Assembly: GCA_030674155.1 (NCBI GenBank)
Contig: CM060335.1
Location: forward strand, 46,703,733 to 46,767,732
Direction: 5' to 3'
Length of the DNA: 64,000 bases
Origin: Stramonita haemastoma
Taxonomy: Eukaryota > Mollusca > Gastropoda > Neogastropoda > Muricidae
Shown: positions 26,481-36,289 of the stretch, piece by piece
Position numbering within the stretch: position 1 is the stretch's first letter
Layout of the letters: each line of letters starts with the position of its first letter
Position numbers and translations under genes: made by a program
Notes under the pieces: generated by a model
Database searches by the model: none
Told to the model about the DNA's origin: nothing
What the model saw: only the letters and a program-made list of their open reading frames with translations

Positions 26481-26838
26481 ACCCAACGAATCAAAACGCT
26501 TGTCATTTAATTCATCTCCTCACCTTAAAAGGTTCAGCTATAACTTGGGACTTTACTTCAATTGTCATCGAAGATATTCAGTGATCTTTTACTGATGTAT
26601 ACATTTTTTCAAATCATTATTGCACAGTTCAATTGGTTCATTACTATAATCATTATTGACTTTAAAGACGCATCCTTCCGTGGTTAAGATTTCCTCTTGT
26701 TGGTTACGGTTATAGATAGTTTTATTGTCATTCATTAGATTCTGTTCAGAAACTGGAACTTTTACTATTCTGTTCTCAAGAATTCTTTATATTTGTGTTC
26801 ACATTTTTGCTAACCGTTCTGTGTAGATTTAGTGAATT
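26481..26838. other. Unassigned stretch beginning with a 47 bp duplicate
   Basis: 26500-26546 repeats 26103-26149 with a single mismatch (TTGTCATTTAATTCATCTCC...). The rest is AT-rich without recognisable content. Confidence 0.6.
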
Positions 26839-26989
26839 CCCCCCCCCCCCCCCCCCACCATTTTGTGAAGGGACGTAAAACGAACCGAACACACACGCAC
26901 GCACGTACGCTTGCACGCACGCACACACACGCGTGCGCGCGCACACGCACACCCACACACATACATACACACCCACACCCACACACACA

Positions 26990-27047
<58 letters not shown>
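26839..27047. repeat. Poly-C run and (CA)n/(GCAC)n microsatellite
   Basis: 18 C at 26839-26856, then a GCAC/CA mixture from 26890 and pure CA to 27047. This microsatellite ends about 140 bp upstream of FTP exon 1. Confidence 0.97.
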
Positions 27048-27049
<2 letters not shown>

Positions 27050-27187
27050 TCAACCGCCACCACCATCACCACCACCACAAGACCTCCACCATTCTTACTA
27101 CAATCAACACTACCACGACCACCCCACCTCAGCACACCTCCCAGATAGGTCTGTTTGTTTAAGTGAATACTGGTCTTTGTGTTTCAG

Positions 27188-27409
27188 TTCCCTACAACAT
27201 TGGCCTGAAGAAAAAGGTCACCGTTCACCCTGGAGTCCTTTCTGGATCCGCAGAAAAACTGGTGGACGGAATTGAAGTTTACGACGGAGTACACGACTGC
27301 GTCAAAAGCCATTCCTCCGAATCAGTTCAGATCAAATGGCTGCTTTTTGATCTGGAATATCATTACTTCGTCGTCTCCGTCCGTGTCCATCTTCCTTACT
27401 TCGCCTCTT
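27188..27409 (+). CDS. F-type lectin (FTP) domain gene, exon coding the N-terminal half of the domain
   Basis: Acceptor TTTGTGTTTCAG ends at 27187, donor GTACGT starts at 27410, length 222 (3 x 74), phase 1 at both ends. The frame reads PYNIGLKKKVTVHPG, then SAEKLVDGIEVYD, HDCVKSHS, KWLLFDLEYHYFVVSVRVHL. In F-type lectin/FTP domains the order N(V/I)xLxK..T...S, A..VDG, C.H(T/S), W..DL...Y.V..V.(I/V) is the first half of the jelly-roll fold. The typical sugar-contacting Trp-Trp pair before the DL is reduced to one Trp. Domain type is known from the family; membership is inferred from these spaced residues. The 3' junction (T) joins exon 42001 (CG) to make Ser in frame. Such proteins are normally secreted or membrane-anchored and bind fucose. 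No signal peptide exon was found in the window. Confidence 0.7.
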
Positions 27410-27449
27410 GTACGTCTGTGGGTTCTGTTAGTTCTTGATGAATGTCCAT

Positions 27450-27700
27450 GCTTAAGACATGCTCCCCCATGGAGATACTGGATGCCTGTCAGTATGAATA
27501 ACATCCCCACTTTCTGGAAATGCTTTGCTAGAAATTTCCTCTTTTCTATCCATCTCTTTGTTTACCTTGTTCATTTTCTTCCTGTCACCTCTTTTTTTTA
27601 TTTTTTGTCTATTTTCTGCCTTTTTTTTGGCATTCTCCTGCCGTGTTGTGATAGACTTAAAACATAACAGTTATTTCTCATGCCAAAGTCGGATGCACTA
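27450..27700 (-). repeat. Dispersed repeat R3, copy 1
   Basis: Its reverse complement matches 47080-47300. Shared blocks are TTTCTCATGCCAAAGTCGG, TTCTGGAAATKCTKTGC and GATRCYGGNKGCCTGTYAG. About 75% similar by eye. Non-coding; perhaps the terminal region of a DNA transposon. It begins just beyond the FTP exon. Confidence 0.65.
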
Positions 27701-27879
27701 GGTCTGATTTTTCAGGCACTTAATGACTGACAACAGTAGTTGCTGTCTGAGCTTTTGAAGAAGAGGATATGGGTCTGTCTTCTTGCACCATTGGCCGTCT
27801 GCAAATTGATAGGCTGCTTCCACTTAAATTGTTTGTCATTCTCAGTGGTTTTATTTTTATTTTGACAAGACTGAGCACA

Positions 27880-28108
27880 TGATCCAGAAGCTATTTAATT
27901 ACAAACGAAGTGAAATACCACAAGATCTAGCAGCTATTTCATTACAAAGTGATATACCAGAAGATCCAGCAGCTATTTAATTACAAAGTGATATGCCACA
28001 AGATCCAGCCATGATTTAAACACAGACAAAGTGCTATGCCACAAGATTTAGCAGCAATTTAAACACTGACGAAGTGATATGCCACATGATCCAGCAGCTA
28101 TTAAAAAG
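27880..28108 (+). repeat. Satellite-like array, part 1 (units ~39-43 bp)
   Basis: Five to six imperfect units built around CAAGATCCAGCAGCTATTTAA, with spacers such as TTACAAAGTGATATGCCA. The same core continues at 31643-31909 and 34787-34830, so this is one array split by later insertions. It ends in TAAAAAG (28102-28108), the left duplication of the DNA transposon. Confidence 0.85.
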
Positions 28109-29505
28109 TAGGTAGGACCACGGCAGCCGCTAACGAGTAAAGCGTAGCGGAAAGTGGCAAATTAGATCTACTTTGCATCCAAATTTCTCCATCCAAATCT
28201 AAAAGAAAGCTCAACAAAAATATACTAGTAAAAAGTTTAATGCATTAAATTAACATCTGTAATATCATTTTGCAAGAATGATGACTGGATAAGTGCAAGC
28301 AATGATTTAATATCGGTAATAAACTTAAAAACTGGCCGCTACCAGAGCCTCACTGGCTGAAAACGTAAATTTTCGTGCTTCGTCTTCCAACACGATCTGT
28401 CACCCCTTCACTATACAAACCTATTCATAGCACATACCATTGGAAATAAGAAACTCTCCACTAACTGATTATATGAGAGACACTTTAGTGAAGTTTTTTT
28501 AAAATACAGTATAATGCGTTTAAAAATTCCCTACATTTTTCGGAAGTCATAGAAATTTTCCTATTAATCGTACAAAAAATCCCAACACTGCGTTAAAAAG
28601 CTCGTTTTTTCAAATACAAAAACCTCATTTCAGTTTATCGGTTATGTCAGTTAAATGACGTCTGATTCTCATTTGCATACATCACCCCCCTTTTCTAACT
28701 GACCAAAATGGCGTCCTTAGCGAGTCTACACATGCAGATGCTTCAGACTTGCGAACGTCGATAGAGATTTTCGATGTGTACAGCGCATTTACACTCACAT
28801 CTGAAGAAGTAAATGCTGTGCTTTTATTTTGTACGTAGTTACTATCGAATCTCGATGATTTTAGATTTAAAAACTTATCGTTGACGCAAGTTTATCCCGG
28901 ACTGGGATCGCAGGGAGCAAAGAACTAGGTCATCGAAGGGTGCTCTCAGAATTTATGAGCTCGTGTGAAATTTTTCTATTATAACAATAAATGAGGGTGA
29001 TGATTCTGTTCAAAATAGTTTCTAGTAGTGTTAGTGTTTGTTTTTTTCTTAGGATCTGTACTTTGTTATATCGTGCCGAAATGTTCCACGAAACATCGTG
29101 AAAACAAATGCAAGAATGATAACTCTTGCCTCGATCTAAATTCTAATAGAGATTTGGCCAATTTTGTTTACCGTTTGTTGTGTCTGTGTGCATGTAAGAC
29201 CGCATTTTTAACAGAAATAGTGATTTAACGATTAGAAATCACTTCTGAATGCATCCATTTAAATTCATGCAAGACAACTTTTTTTTTTGAATCAGAGCAT
29301 ACAAGTGCTAATCAAATTGAGTAAAACTTTGTTCTCTCTGTTGGTTTCACATTTTAAACAAAGCATGAACTTTCTTCACTTCTTTTTCATTAAGTTGTTT
29401 TGTTTCACTAAACATGTAGTTAGAAAGAAAAAAAACACAAGAAAAATTGAAAACTTTGTAATGATTTTATTGTGCACAAACAAGCCTATTCAATACTAAT
29501 TTTTA

Positions 29506-29510
<5 letters not shown>

Positions 29511-29572
<62 letters not shown>

Positions 29573-29607
29573 GTCACACAAAGTCACACACACACAAATA
29601 CAATATA

Positions 29608-29680
<73 letters not shown>

Positions 29681-29711
29681 GTCACACAAAGTCACACACA
29701 CACAAATACAA

Positions 29712-29771
<60 letters not shown>

Positions 29772-29772
29772 G

Positions 29773-29850
<78 letters not shown>
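29511..29850. repeat. Higher-order (CA)n composite
   Basis: A module of a CA run, then AAAGTCACACAAAGTCACAC, then AAATACAATATATATAT, is present twice in tandem (29511-29617 and 29618-29722). Further CA runs with an AGATTCACAC break extend to 29845. Confidence 0.95.
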
Positions 29851-30249
29851 ACACCACTCATACCTCTACAATTCATACTTGCATGTATGCACACTTAAAT
29901 AAAATGTACAGACACTAAGAATACACACAGATTAGGCAACTCACAAAAATGTCCAAATTTGCATTTTTAAATGTTAAAAAATACAACACTAGTAAGTCTA
30001 TATCATACAGGCATTGCAACAGTATGTCACACAGTGAAAGATATTTCAGCAGAGGTCTAGGAGGTCTGTGATATATTGAGGAAGAAACTATGCAAAGGTT
30101 AAAATCACTGGGCACAAAAAAGATACATGCAACATCACAATGCAACATGTAAGCTCACCAGAAACCTAAAAAAAAAAAATTAATAAAAGAACACAGATGA
30201 TCACATGAGTACACCTATGATATATTGTACAGAAGATGCTTGACAAGAC

Positions 30250-31060
30250 AAGGGGGGGCGGGGGGGGGGGGGGGGGGGGGTAGGGGAAAAAACAAACAGA
30301 ATCACGTAGAATGGCCTTATAAAGACATGCGCATTGTTTCAAGACAAACATTTTGATAGGTGGACCATTTTTGTCAGTCAATTAGAAACATACATGATGT
30401 CAATGCCTATGAGGGGGAGGGGGGCTGAGTGGGGGGGGGGGGGGGGTGAGTGGGGGGGGGGGGACCAGAATAACTTGGCATGCTCTTTAAAAAGACTCAC
30501 TGTTTAAAGACAAATATTTTGATAGGTGTACCATTTCTATCAGTCAATTAGAAGCTGAGATATGATGTTGATGCCTTTTGAGGGGGGGGGGGGGGGAGAG
30601 AGTGGAGGGGGGGGGGGAACCAGAATCACTTGGAATGCCCTTTAAAAAGACTCACTGTTTAAAGACAAATATTTGGATAGGTGTACCATTTCTATCAGTC
30701 AATTAGAAGCCGAGATATGATGTTAATGCCTATGGGGGGGGGGGGGGGGGGGGGGGAGAGAAGTGGAGGGGGGGAACCAGAATCACTTGGAATGCCCTTT
30801 AAAAAGACTCACTGTTTAAAGACAAATATTTGGATAGGTGTACCATTTCTATCAGTCAATTAGAAGCCGAGATATGATGTTAATGCCTATTGAGGGGGTG
30901 GGAGGGGGGGGGGGGGGGAGGGGGGAAGAGGAGTGGAGGGGAGGGACCAGAATCACTTCGAATGCCCTTTAAAAAGACTCACTGTTTAAAGACAAACATT
31001 TTGATAGGTGTGCCATTTCTGTCAATCAATTAGAAGCTGAGATATGATGATATGCCTATG
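30250..31060. repeat. G-tract minisatellite, 5 units of ~155-170 bp
   Basis: Each unit has a conserved part (CTTTAAAAAGACTCACTG, GATAGGTGTACCATTTC, CAGTCAATTAGAAGC, GAGATATGATGTTAATGCC) followed by a G-rich run of 10 to over 30 bases. Unit starts judged by TTTAAAAAG are 30486, 30641, 30798 and 30968, with a more diverged first unit at about 30317. The G runs on the + strand could form quadruplexes. Confidence 0.9.
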
Positions 31061-31642
31061 GGCTGGTTTTGTGTTATTATTTGGACAGGTTTTATGCTTC
31101 ACAAATTGTTGTCATAGGGGTGTTTTGGATGACTGCAGTTTGCCTCTACATGATTTTTAGCTTCTAAAAAAAAATACATAGCATCTGAGTAATAAGTAAA
31201 AGCTGTAATATAGATCTTAGACACTTTTTAGGCATTCTTGAGATTTTTACAGGAGGGTAAAGTACCCCTTTCAGCTCAATTCGCGAGCTATTTTTAGAAA
31301 TTTTCTCTGATTTTTGATGTAAAATTCCATTTGTTTCCTTTGACTTATTTTTCTGCTTTTTAGATATTTGTTTCTTCAAAGTAGCATAAAACAATATAAA
31401 ACTAGTTTCAGCACTGTCAGGTTCATAATAAGCATGAGGGAGATGTCCAAATAGGGCTTTATATAACGAAATGACATTTTTATCCCATCTGAAAATTTTG
31501 AAAGTGGTATATCTCAAAAACCGTCTAAGATAATGATATTAAATTTTGCATGCTTCTTGATCTTGCTACTATCTTTCATTTGAGGTAACAAACATCAAAT
31601 TCTATGACATCTGAAAAAATGAGTGGTCCTACCTATAAAAAG

Positions 31643-31909
31643 TCGTTTGAAGATTGACATTCAGAGAGACATGGTCATACCACAAAATCCAGCAGCTATA
31701 TAAAGGTAGACAAACTTGGTCATGCTACAAGATCCAGCAGCTATGTAAAAGAAGACAAACTTGGTCACGATACAAAATCCAGCAGCTATATAAAAGAAGA
31801 GAAACTTGGTCACGCCACAAGATCCAGCAGCTATATAAAGAGAAACAAACTTGGTCACGCTACAAGATCCAGCAGCTATATAAAAGAAGAGAAACTTGGT
31901 CATGCTACA
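31643..31909 (+). repeat. Satellite-like array, part 2 (45 bp units)
   Basis: Six units of about 45 bp, with core ACTTGGTCATGCTACAAGA followed by TCCAGCAGCTATATAAAAGA. Because 45 is divisible by three, one frame stays open with a 15-residue repeat (TWSCYKIQQLYKRRQ). That is a property of the period and no evidence of a protein. It ends at the LINE insertion point, 31910. Confidence 0.9.
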
Positions 31910-34195
31910 TATGAAAAATGGAAAAAGTCCATGAACAGACGGCTTCACATAGGAATTTTTCAATTTTTTTTTTAAAAAAGAAATGGGTCATTTTATAGTA
32001 AGAGCTCTTAATGAAAGTTACCAAGATGGTGAACTATCAGCTACACAGAAGGAAGGACTTGTTATTTGTCTTCCAAAAGGGGAATACATTAAAAACTGGC
32101 GTCCAATAAGCCTTCTCAATGTAGTTTATAAGATAGGTTCTGTATGTATTGCAAACCGGCTCGAAAGATTTTGCCAAAACTCATCAGTGAAGATCAATTG
32201 GGTTTTATGGTGAATAGATACATTGGAAATAATGCTAGGCTAATTTATGATTTGATTAACTACCTGGATAAAAAAATCAGCCTGGATTATTGCTTAGTGT
32301 TGACTTTGAAAAAGCATTTGACTCCTTAAGCTGGGACTTTATGTTCAAAGTCATGAAGGCGTATGGTTTTGGAAACAATATCCATCAATGGATCAAGACA
32401 TTTTATACAGATATAAAATCAACAGTTCTTGTAAATGGTAACAGCACACAATGGTTTAGAATTGAAAGAGGATGCAGGCAGGGTGACCCAATATCACCCT
32501 ACTTATTTATTCTTTGTGCTGAGATCTTAGCTATAATGATAAAGGCAGATACATAAATTAAAGGTATGTGCATAGGAGAGACAGAATATAAAATTTCCCA
32601 ATATGCAGATGATACTCAATCATTAAACACAGGAGATAAGATATCATTCGAACATTCTATACATATTCTAGAAAAGTTTGGCCAAATTTCAGGTCTTAGA
32701 ATGAATAGTGACAAAAGTCAAATAATATGGCTTGGTAATAAAAAAGAATCAAGTAAGATGTTTTGTCCCCGTCTAAAAATGACATGAAATCCTCCAAAAT
32801 TCAAGATTCTGGGTATCTGGTTCACTTCAAATCTAGAAGGATGTGAAACTATGAACTATAATGATAAATTTTCTGAAATCAAAAGGCTGTTTAAGGTTTG
32901 GTTACAAAGGATTATTACTCCACTTGGAAGAATTGCCATTTTAAAATTCCTTATCTTATCAAAACTAATTGACCTGTGGATATTATTACCAGATCCACCT
33001 GACAATTTCATAAAAAGTCTACAAAAACTATGTTTCCAATTTGTATGGAGCAATAGGTAGGATAAAATAGGTCGAAAGACTGCTATTAAACCTGTTACCC
33101 AAGGAGGGATAAACACACCTGATATACGAAAATTTATTTGTACTCTGAAACTTAAATGGATAAAAAAAAATGAGAAGCATATATCATAAATGGATAAGTA
33201 TTGCAGAAGAAATGTATCCACTTCTCACCAATTTAGAAAGCTATGGATCAGCCGTTACAGCCAAATTCTCCAATATCAACCCATTCTGGACACATACGTT
33301 TAAAGCTTATAGAATTTTCTCTGGTTGTATTAACCCTTCAAATGCACAAGAAATGCTTACTGAACCAATCTTTTACAATGAAAACATAACAGTAGGTAAC
33401 GCAGTAATCAAACACGTTAATTTAATACAGAAAGGTATATACTCCATTAAGCACTTTATCAATGAAAATGGTGAATTTATTAAATATGAAGATTTCAGTG
33501 CCATTTGTGGCAGAACTATAGACTTTCTTACTTTTCAGGGGTGGATTTCTTCAATTAAACAGTACATAAGAAAAACTGGCATTCAAATTAGTGACAACCT
33601 AAGCTATAGTCAAGAGAAACCCACAGTACTGCGGATCATTGATAGTGTCAATAAGGGGACAAAAAAGTATTATGAATATCTAGTATCAAACAAACAACTT
33701 CCAAACTGTTGCGCAAAGTGGACAGGGAAACTACATGAAAACTTTAACTGGAATGACATTTTTGTTAAAATACATAAAATCAATGATGTAAAACTAAAAT
33801 GGTTGCAGATGAGAATAATTCGTAGCATCATTGCTACAAATGTGCTGTTGAACGCTATGGGTTTAGTGAATACAACATTTTGTACTTTGTGTAATGAGGC
33901 CAGAGACTCAATAGAACACTTTTTATGGGACTGTAAACATATTAGAGCCTTTTGGACAAGCTTAGAAAATGTATGTAAAGAACGATGCACAAATGCTTGT
34001 AACATAACTTTTTCCCGTAACTTAGTCATTTTGGGGGTAGATCAACGCATAAAAACAGATAAGACCTTCGATTTGATCATGCTGCTTGCTAAGTTACACA
34101 TCTACAGAAGCAAACTTGATAGTCATATGCCAAAATTTTATAGTTTTCGAACACAGCTACATAATAGGTTTAAAACCGAGCAGTATAATGTATGA
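31910..34195 (+). pseudogene. L1/Tx1-like reverse transcriptase with zinc-binding C-terminus
   Basis: RT blocks in order across frames: KNGKSP-stop-TDGFT (31916-31955), KNWRPISLLNVVYKIGS (32093-32145), DQLGFMVNRYIGNNARLIYD, VDFEKAFDSLSWDF (32299-32340, motif A), GCRQGDPISPYLFIL, YADDTQSL (motif C intact), LGIWF, and IITPLGRIAILKF. The last frame, 33170-34195, is open for 341 codons and ends with FCTLCNEARDSIEHFLWDC, the zinc-binding RT-associated motif. Breaks: TGA near 31934, a frameshift near 32165 and 32300, and stops near 32555 and 33060. Shares the KSP-stop-TDGFT nonsense codon with the copy at 42465. Confidence 0.85.
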
Positions 34196-34515
34196 ATAGC
34201 AAATAACCTTATGAAATTTGAAATGAAATGGAGTCATTATAAAGCATTATTTCTAGTCACATAAAACATAGATAATCCGTTAATTTAACACACAACTTTA
34301 TAAAAAATAAAATTAAAAAAAGGGAAAAGGAAAGAAAAAAAGACGCCCAAATCTTGAGGAGATCTCATAAACAAGTCTTTCTGTAAGTGGAAAAGGGAAA
34401 AAAGCAACTGTAACATTTTTGTGTTGTATGGTTTATAGGGCATGGTAAGTAGGTGGTGCATTGTATGTATTTATGCATGTACGTGTTCATATAATTGTAT
34501 GTACGTATGTAGGTG

Positions 34516-34517
<2 letters not shown>

Positions 34518-34572
<55 letters not shown>
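34518..34572. repeat. (TG)n microsatellite in the LINE 3' UTR
   Basis: TG run followed by GTATGTGTG-type sequence to about 34600. Confidence 0.95.
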
Positions 34573-34802
34573 ATGTGTGTGTGTGTATGTGTGTATGTTT
34601 GTAGGTATTATATGCATATTATATGAATGAGGGTATTTGAACGTTGTATAGATTATCACTTTCAATATTGGTATGCACTCATGAACATATGACTGCAAAT
34701 AGCGCTTATTCTCAATGCTAATGCTTGTCATGCATATATGCTTTTGTAACAACAAATGAATTTTTAAAAAGTTATTAAAAAAAACCACTTGGTCATGCTA
34801 CA

Positions 34803-35012
34803 AGTTCCAGCAGCTATTTAACAACCATTCTCCAGGGCCACCGACAGATTCTGTAGAAAAAGCAACAGAGAGGGATTGAGAGAGATGGACAACATACTCC
34901 ATGGACAGCAACAAGCTTTGTAGAGACCTAGGAACTGGCACAAAATTTGGTGCTGTTGCCAGCGTAGTCCCCCCTCCCTCATGACCACTGCTGGCTAAGG
35001 GTTTAAGGCAGT
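34803..35012. other. End of the satellite-like array and unassigned flank
   Basis: 34803-34830 (AGTTCCAGCAGCTATTTAA) completes the array unit interrupted by the LINE. The rest shows no recognisable gene. Confidence 0.6.
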
Positions 35013-35026
35013 GTGGTGTGTATACT

Positions 35027-35640
35027 TAGGCTCCATCCTCACAAAAGATGGCACATCAAACAATGAAGTGAAAGCTCGCATTGCAACAGCAACATCTGCT
35101 CTAGTCAGACTCGAGAGGATCATCAGAAGCAACAACATCAGCTTCTGCACCAAATACCACCTCTACAAATCCCTCGTGATATCTATCCTCCTATGTGGCT
35201 GTGAATCATGGACTCTGACAGCAGAGTTAGAGAGGAGAATCCAAGCATTCGAGAACAAGTGCCACAGAAGACTCCTCAAAATATCATACAAAGAAAACAA
35301 GACCAATAACTATGTGACAGAAGAAATCAAAAAGCGTGTGGGCCCCCAAGAGCCTTTGCTCTCCACCATAAAGAGGAGAAAGCTGATGTGGTTTGGTCAC
35401 ACCACAAGACACAACACCCTAGCAAAAATCATCTTGCAAGGAACAGTCGAGGGCAAGAGAAGAAGAGGCCGCCAAAAGAAATCATGGGTTGACAACATCA
35501 AAGACTGGACCGCCCAAGCCCTGCAACACCCCTACTAGCCACACAGGATTGTGAAGCATGGAAAAAGATCTCCGTTGCGTCTTCTCATGTCCCCCCTACA
35601 TCCTTTGGGAAATGGGACTGAGTGAGTGAGTGAGTGAGTG
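35027..35640 (+). mobile_element. RTE-like element, 614 bp 3' fragment with perfect TSD
   Basis: Starts TAGGCTCCATCCTCAC inside the RT and ends GGGACTGAGTGAGTGAGTG. GTGGTGTGTATACT is duplicated exactly at 35013-35026 and 35641-35654. The coding part 35030-35538 reads LGSILTKDG, LYKSLVISILLCGCESWTL, GKRRRGRQKKSWVDN. A one-base loss near 35530 shifts the frame just before the normal end. Same subfamily as 8910-12229; the perfect TSD suggests a young insertion. Confidence 0.9.
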
Positions 35641-35849
35641 GTGGTGTGTATACTGCCTTCCAGAGATACTTGACAAGGCATTTCCCTTCCTTTGTGCAAC
35701 AATTCTTCCTGCCTTTCTTCTGTTCTTTCTTCTTCCATCCTGTGTTCAGGCTTATTTTTGCAGTGCCCATTCCATTTTCTTGATTTCTTTTATAACAGAC
35801 AGGACCTGGGTTTTCGTTTTTAAAAAAAAAAGTTTTTGTTCACTTGTCC

Positions 35850-36056
35850 CCTCTTAGTCTGCGTTGTGTGTGCACTGTGGCGCGCTGTTTTCATGCTGCT
35901 CATTTGAATCTCTCTGCCTCAGCCAAACCCATATGGGCTTCGTGGATTCCTCAGGGATAGAAATCCATAAAGAGCATATCAATGTCTGGCCACCATGTTA
36001 CAACAGCTGGGTGGACCCTGCACTGCTGCTGGGTTATTTTGATGGGATGGAATAGT
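35850..36056 (-). mobile_element. SINE family D-like 3' fragment
   Basis: About 200 bp (GCTCATTTGAATCTCTCTGCC ... CCTGCACTGCTGCTGGG) aligning at roughly 70% with 53870-54040, the 3' region of the 720 bp SINE D. The head is absent. Confidence 0.55.
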
Positions 36057-36068
36057 TATTTTAACTCT

Positions 36069-36071
<3 letters not shown>

Positions 36072-36109
<38 letters not shown>

Positions 36110-36116
36110 CGCGCGC

Positions 36117-36151
<35 letters not shown>

Positions 36152-36158
36152 TGTGTGA
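36072..36158. repeat. (TG)n-(CG)n-(TGCG)n alternating tract
   Basis: A continuous alternating purine-pyrimidine run of over 80 bp, including GCGCGCGCGC and TGCG units. This sequence type readily adopts left-handed Z-DNA. Confidence 0.95.
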
Positions 36159-36289
36159 TATCTCCAGTTTAATGTCTATTCATATTTAGTCATTTAAGAC
36201 GGGATAAAAAAATAAAACAAAAATAAATGAATCTGACAAAAAGAGTAAACAATAAACTGGAAAATATTATTTAACAGTGCTGAATAAAA

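Larger units (their letters stand above)
28109..31635. mobile_element. DNA transposon with 13 bp terminal inverted repeats
   Basis: Left end TAGGTAGGACCAC and right end GTGGTCCTACCTA are perfect inverted repeats. A 7 bp duplication TAAAAAG flanks them (28102-28108 and 31636-31642). Length 3527 bp. No intact transposase: only short open pieces, such as IVPKCSTKHRENKCKNDNSC near 29070-29130, and ATGGCGTCC near 28710 with a short frame. The middle holds a CA composite (29511-29850) and the right part a G-rich minisatellite (30250-31060). It is probably a non-autonomous or decayed copy. TSD length and ends do not clearly match a superfamily I can name with confidence. Confidence 0.8.
31910..34786 (+). 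mobile_element. L1/Tx1-like LINE, 5'-truncated, with 16 bp TSD
   Basis: Inserted in the 45 bp array. ACTTGGTCATGCTACA is duplicated exactly at 31894-31909 and 34787-34802. The insert starts inside the RT (ATGAAAAATGGAAAAAG) and ends with an A-rich 3' region (GTTATTAAAAAAAACC). The 3' UTR carries a TG microsatellite (34518-34572). 2877 bp. Confidence 0.85.

Noticed and set aside
27880..31909. CRISPR-like direct repeats
   Set aside because: Units are contiguous and imperfect, with no unique spacers or cas genes, in a eukaryotic context.
31654..31914. 86-residue frame with a 15-residue repeat
   Set aside because: A consequence of a 45 bp tandem unit (divisible by three); the same array elsewhere is not open.
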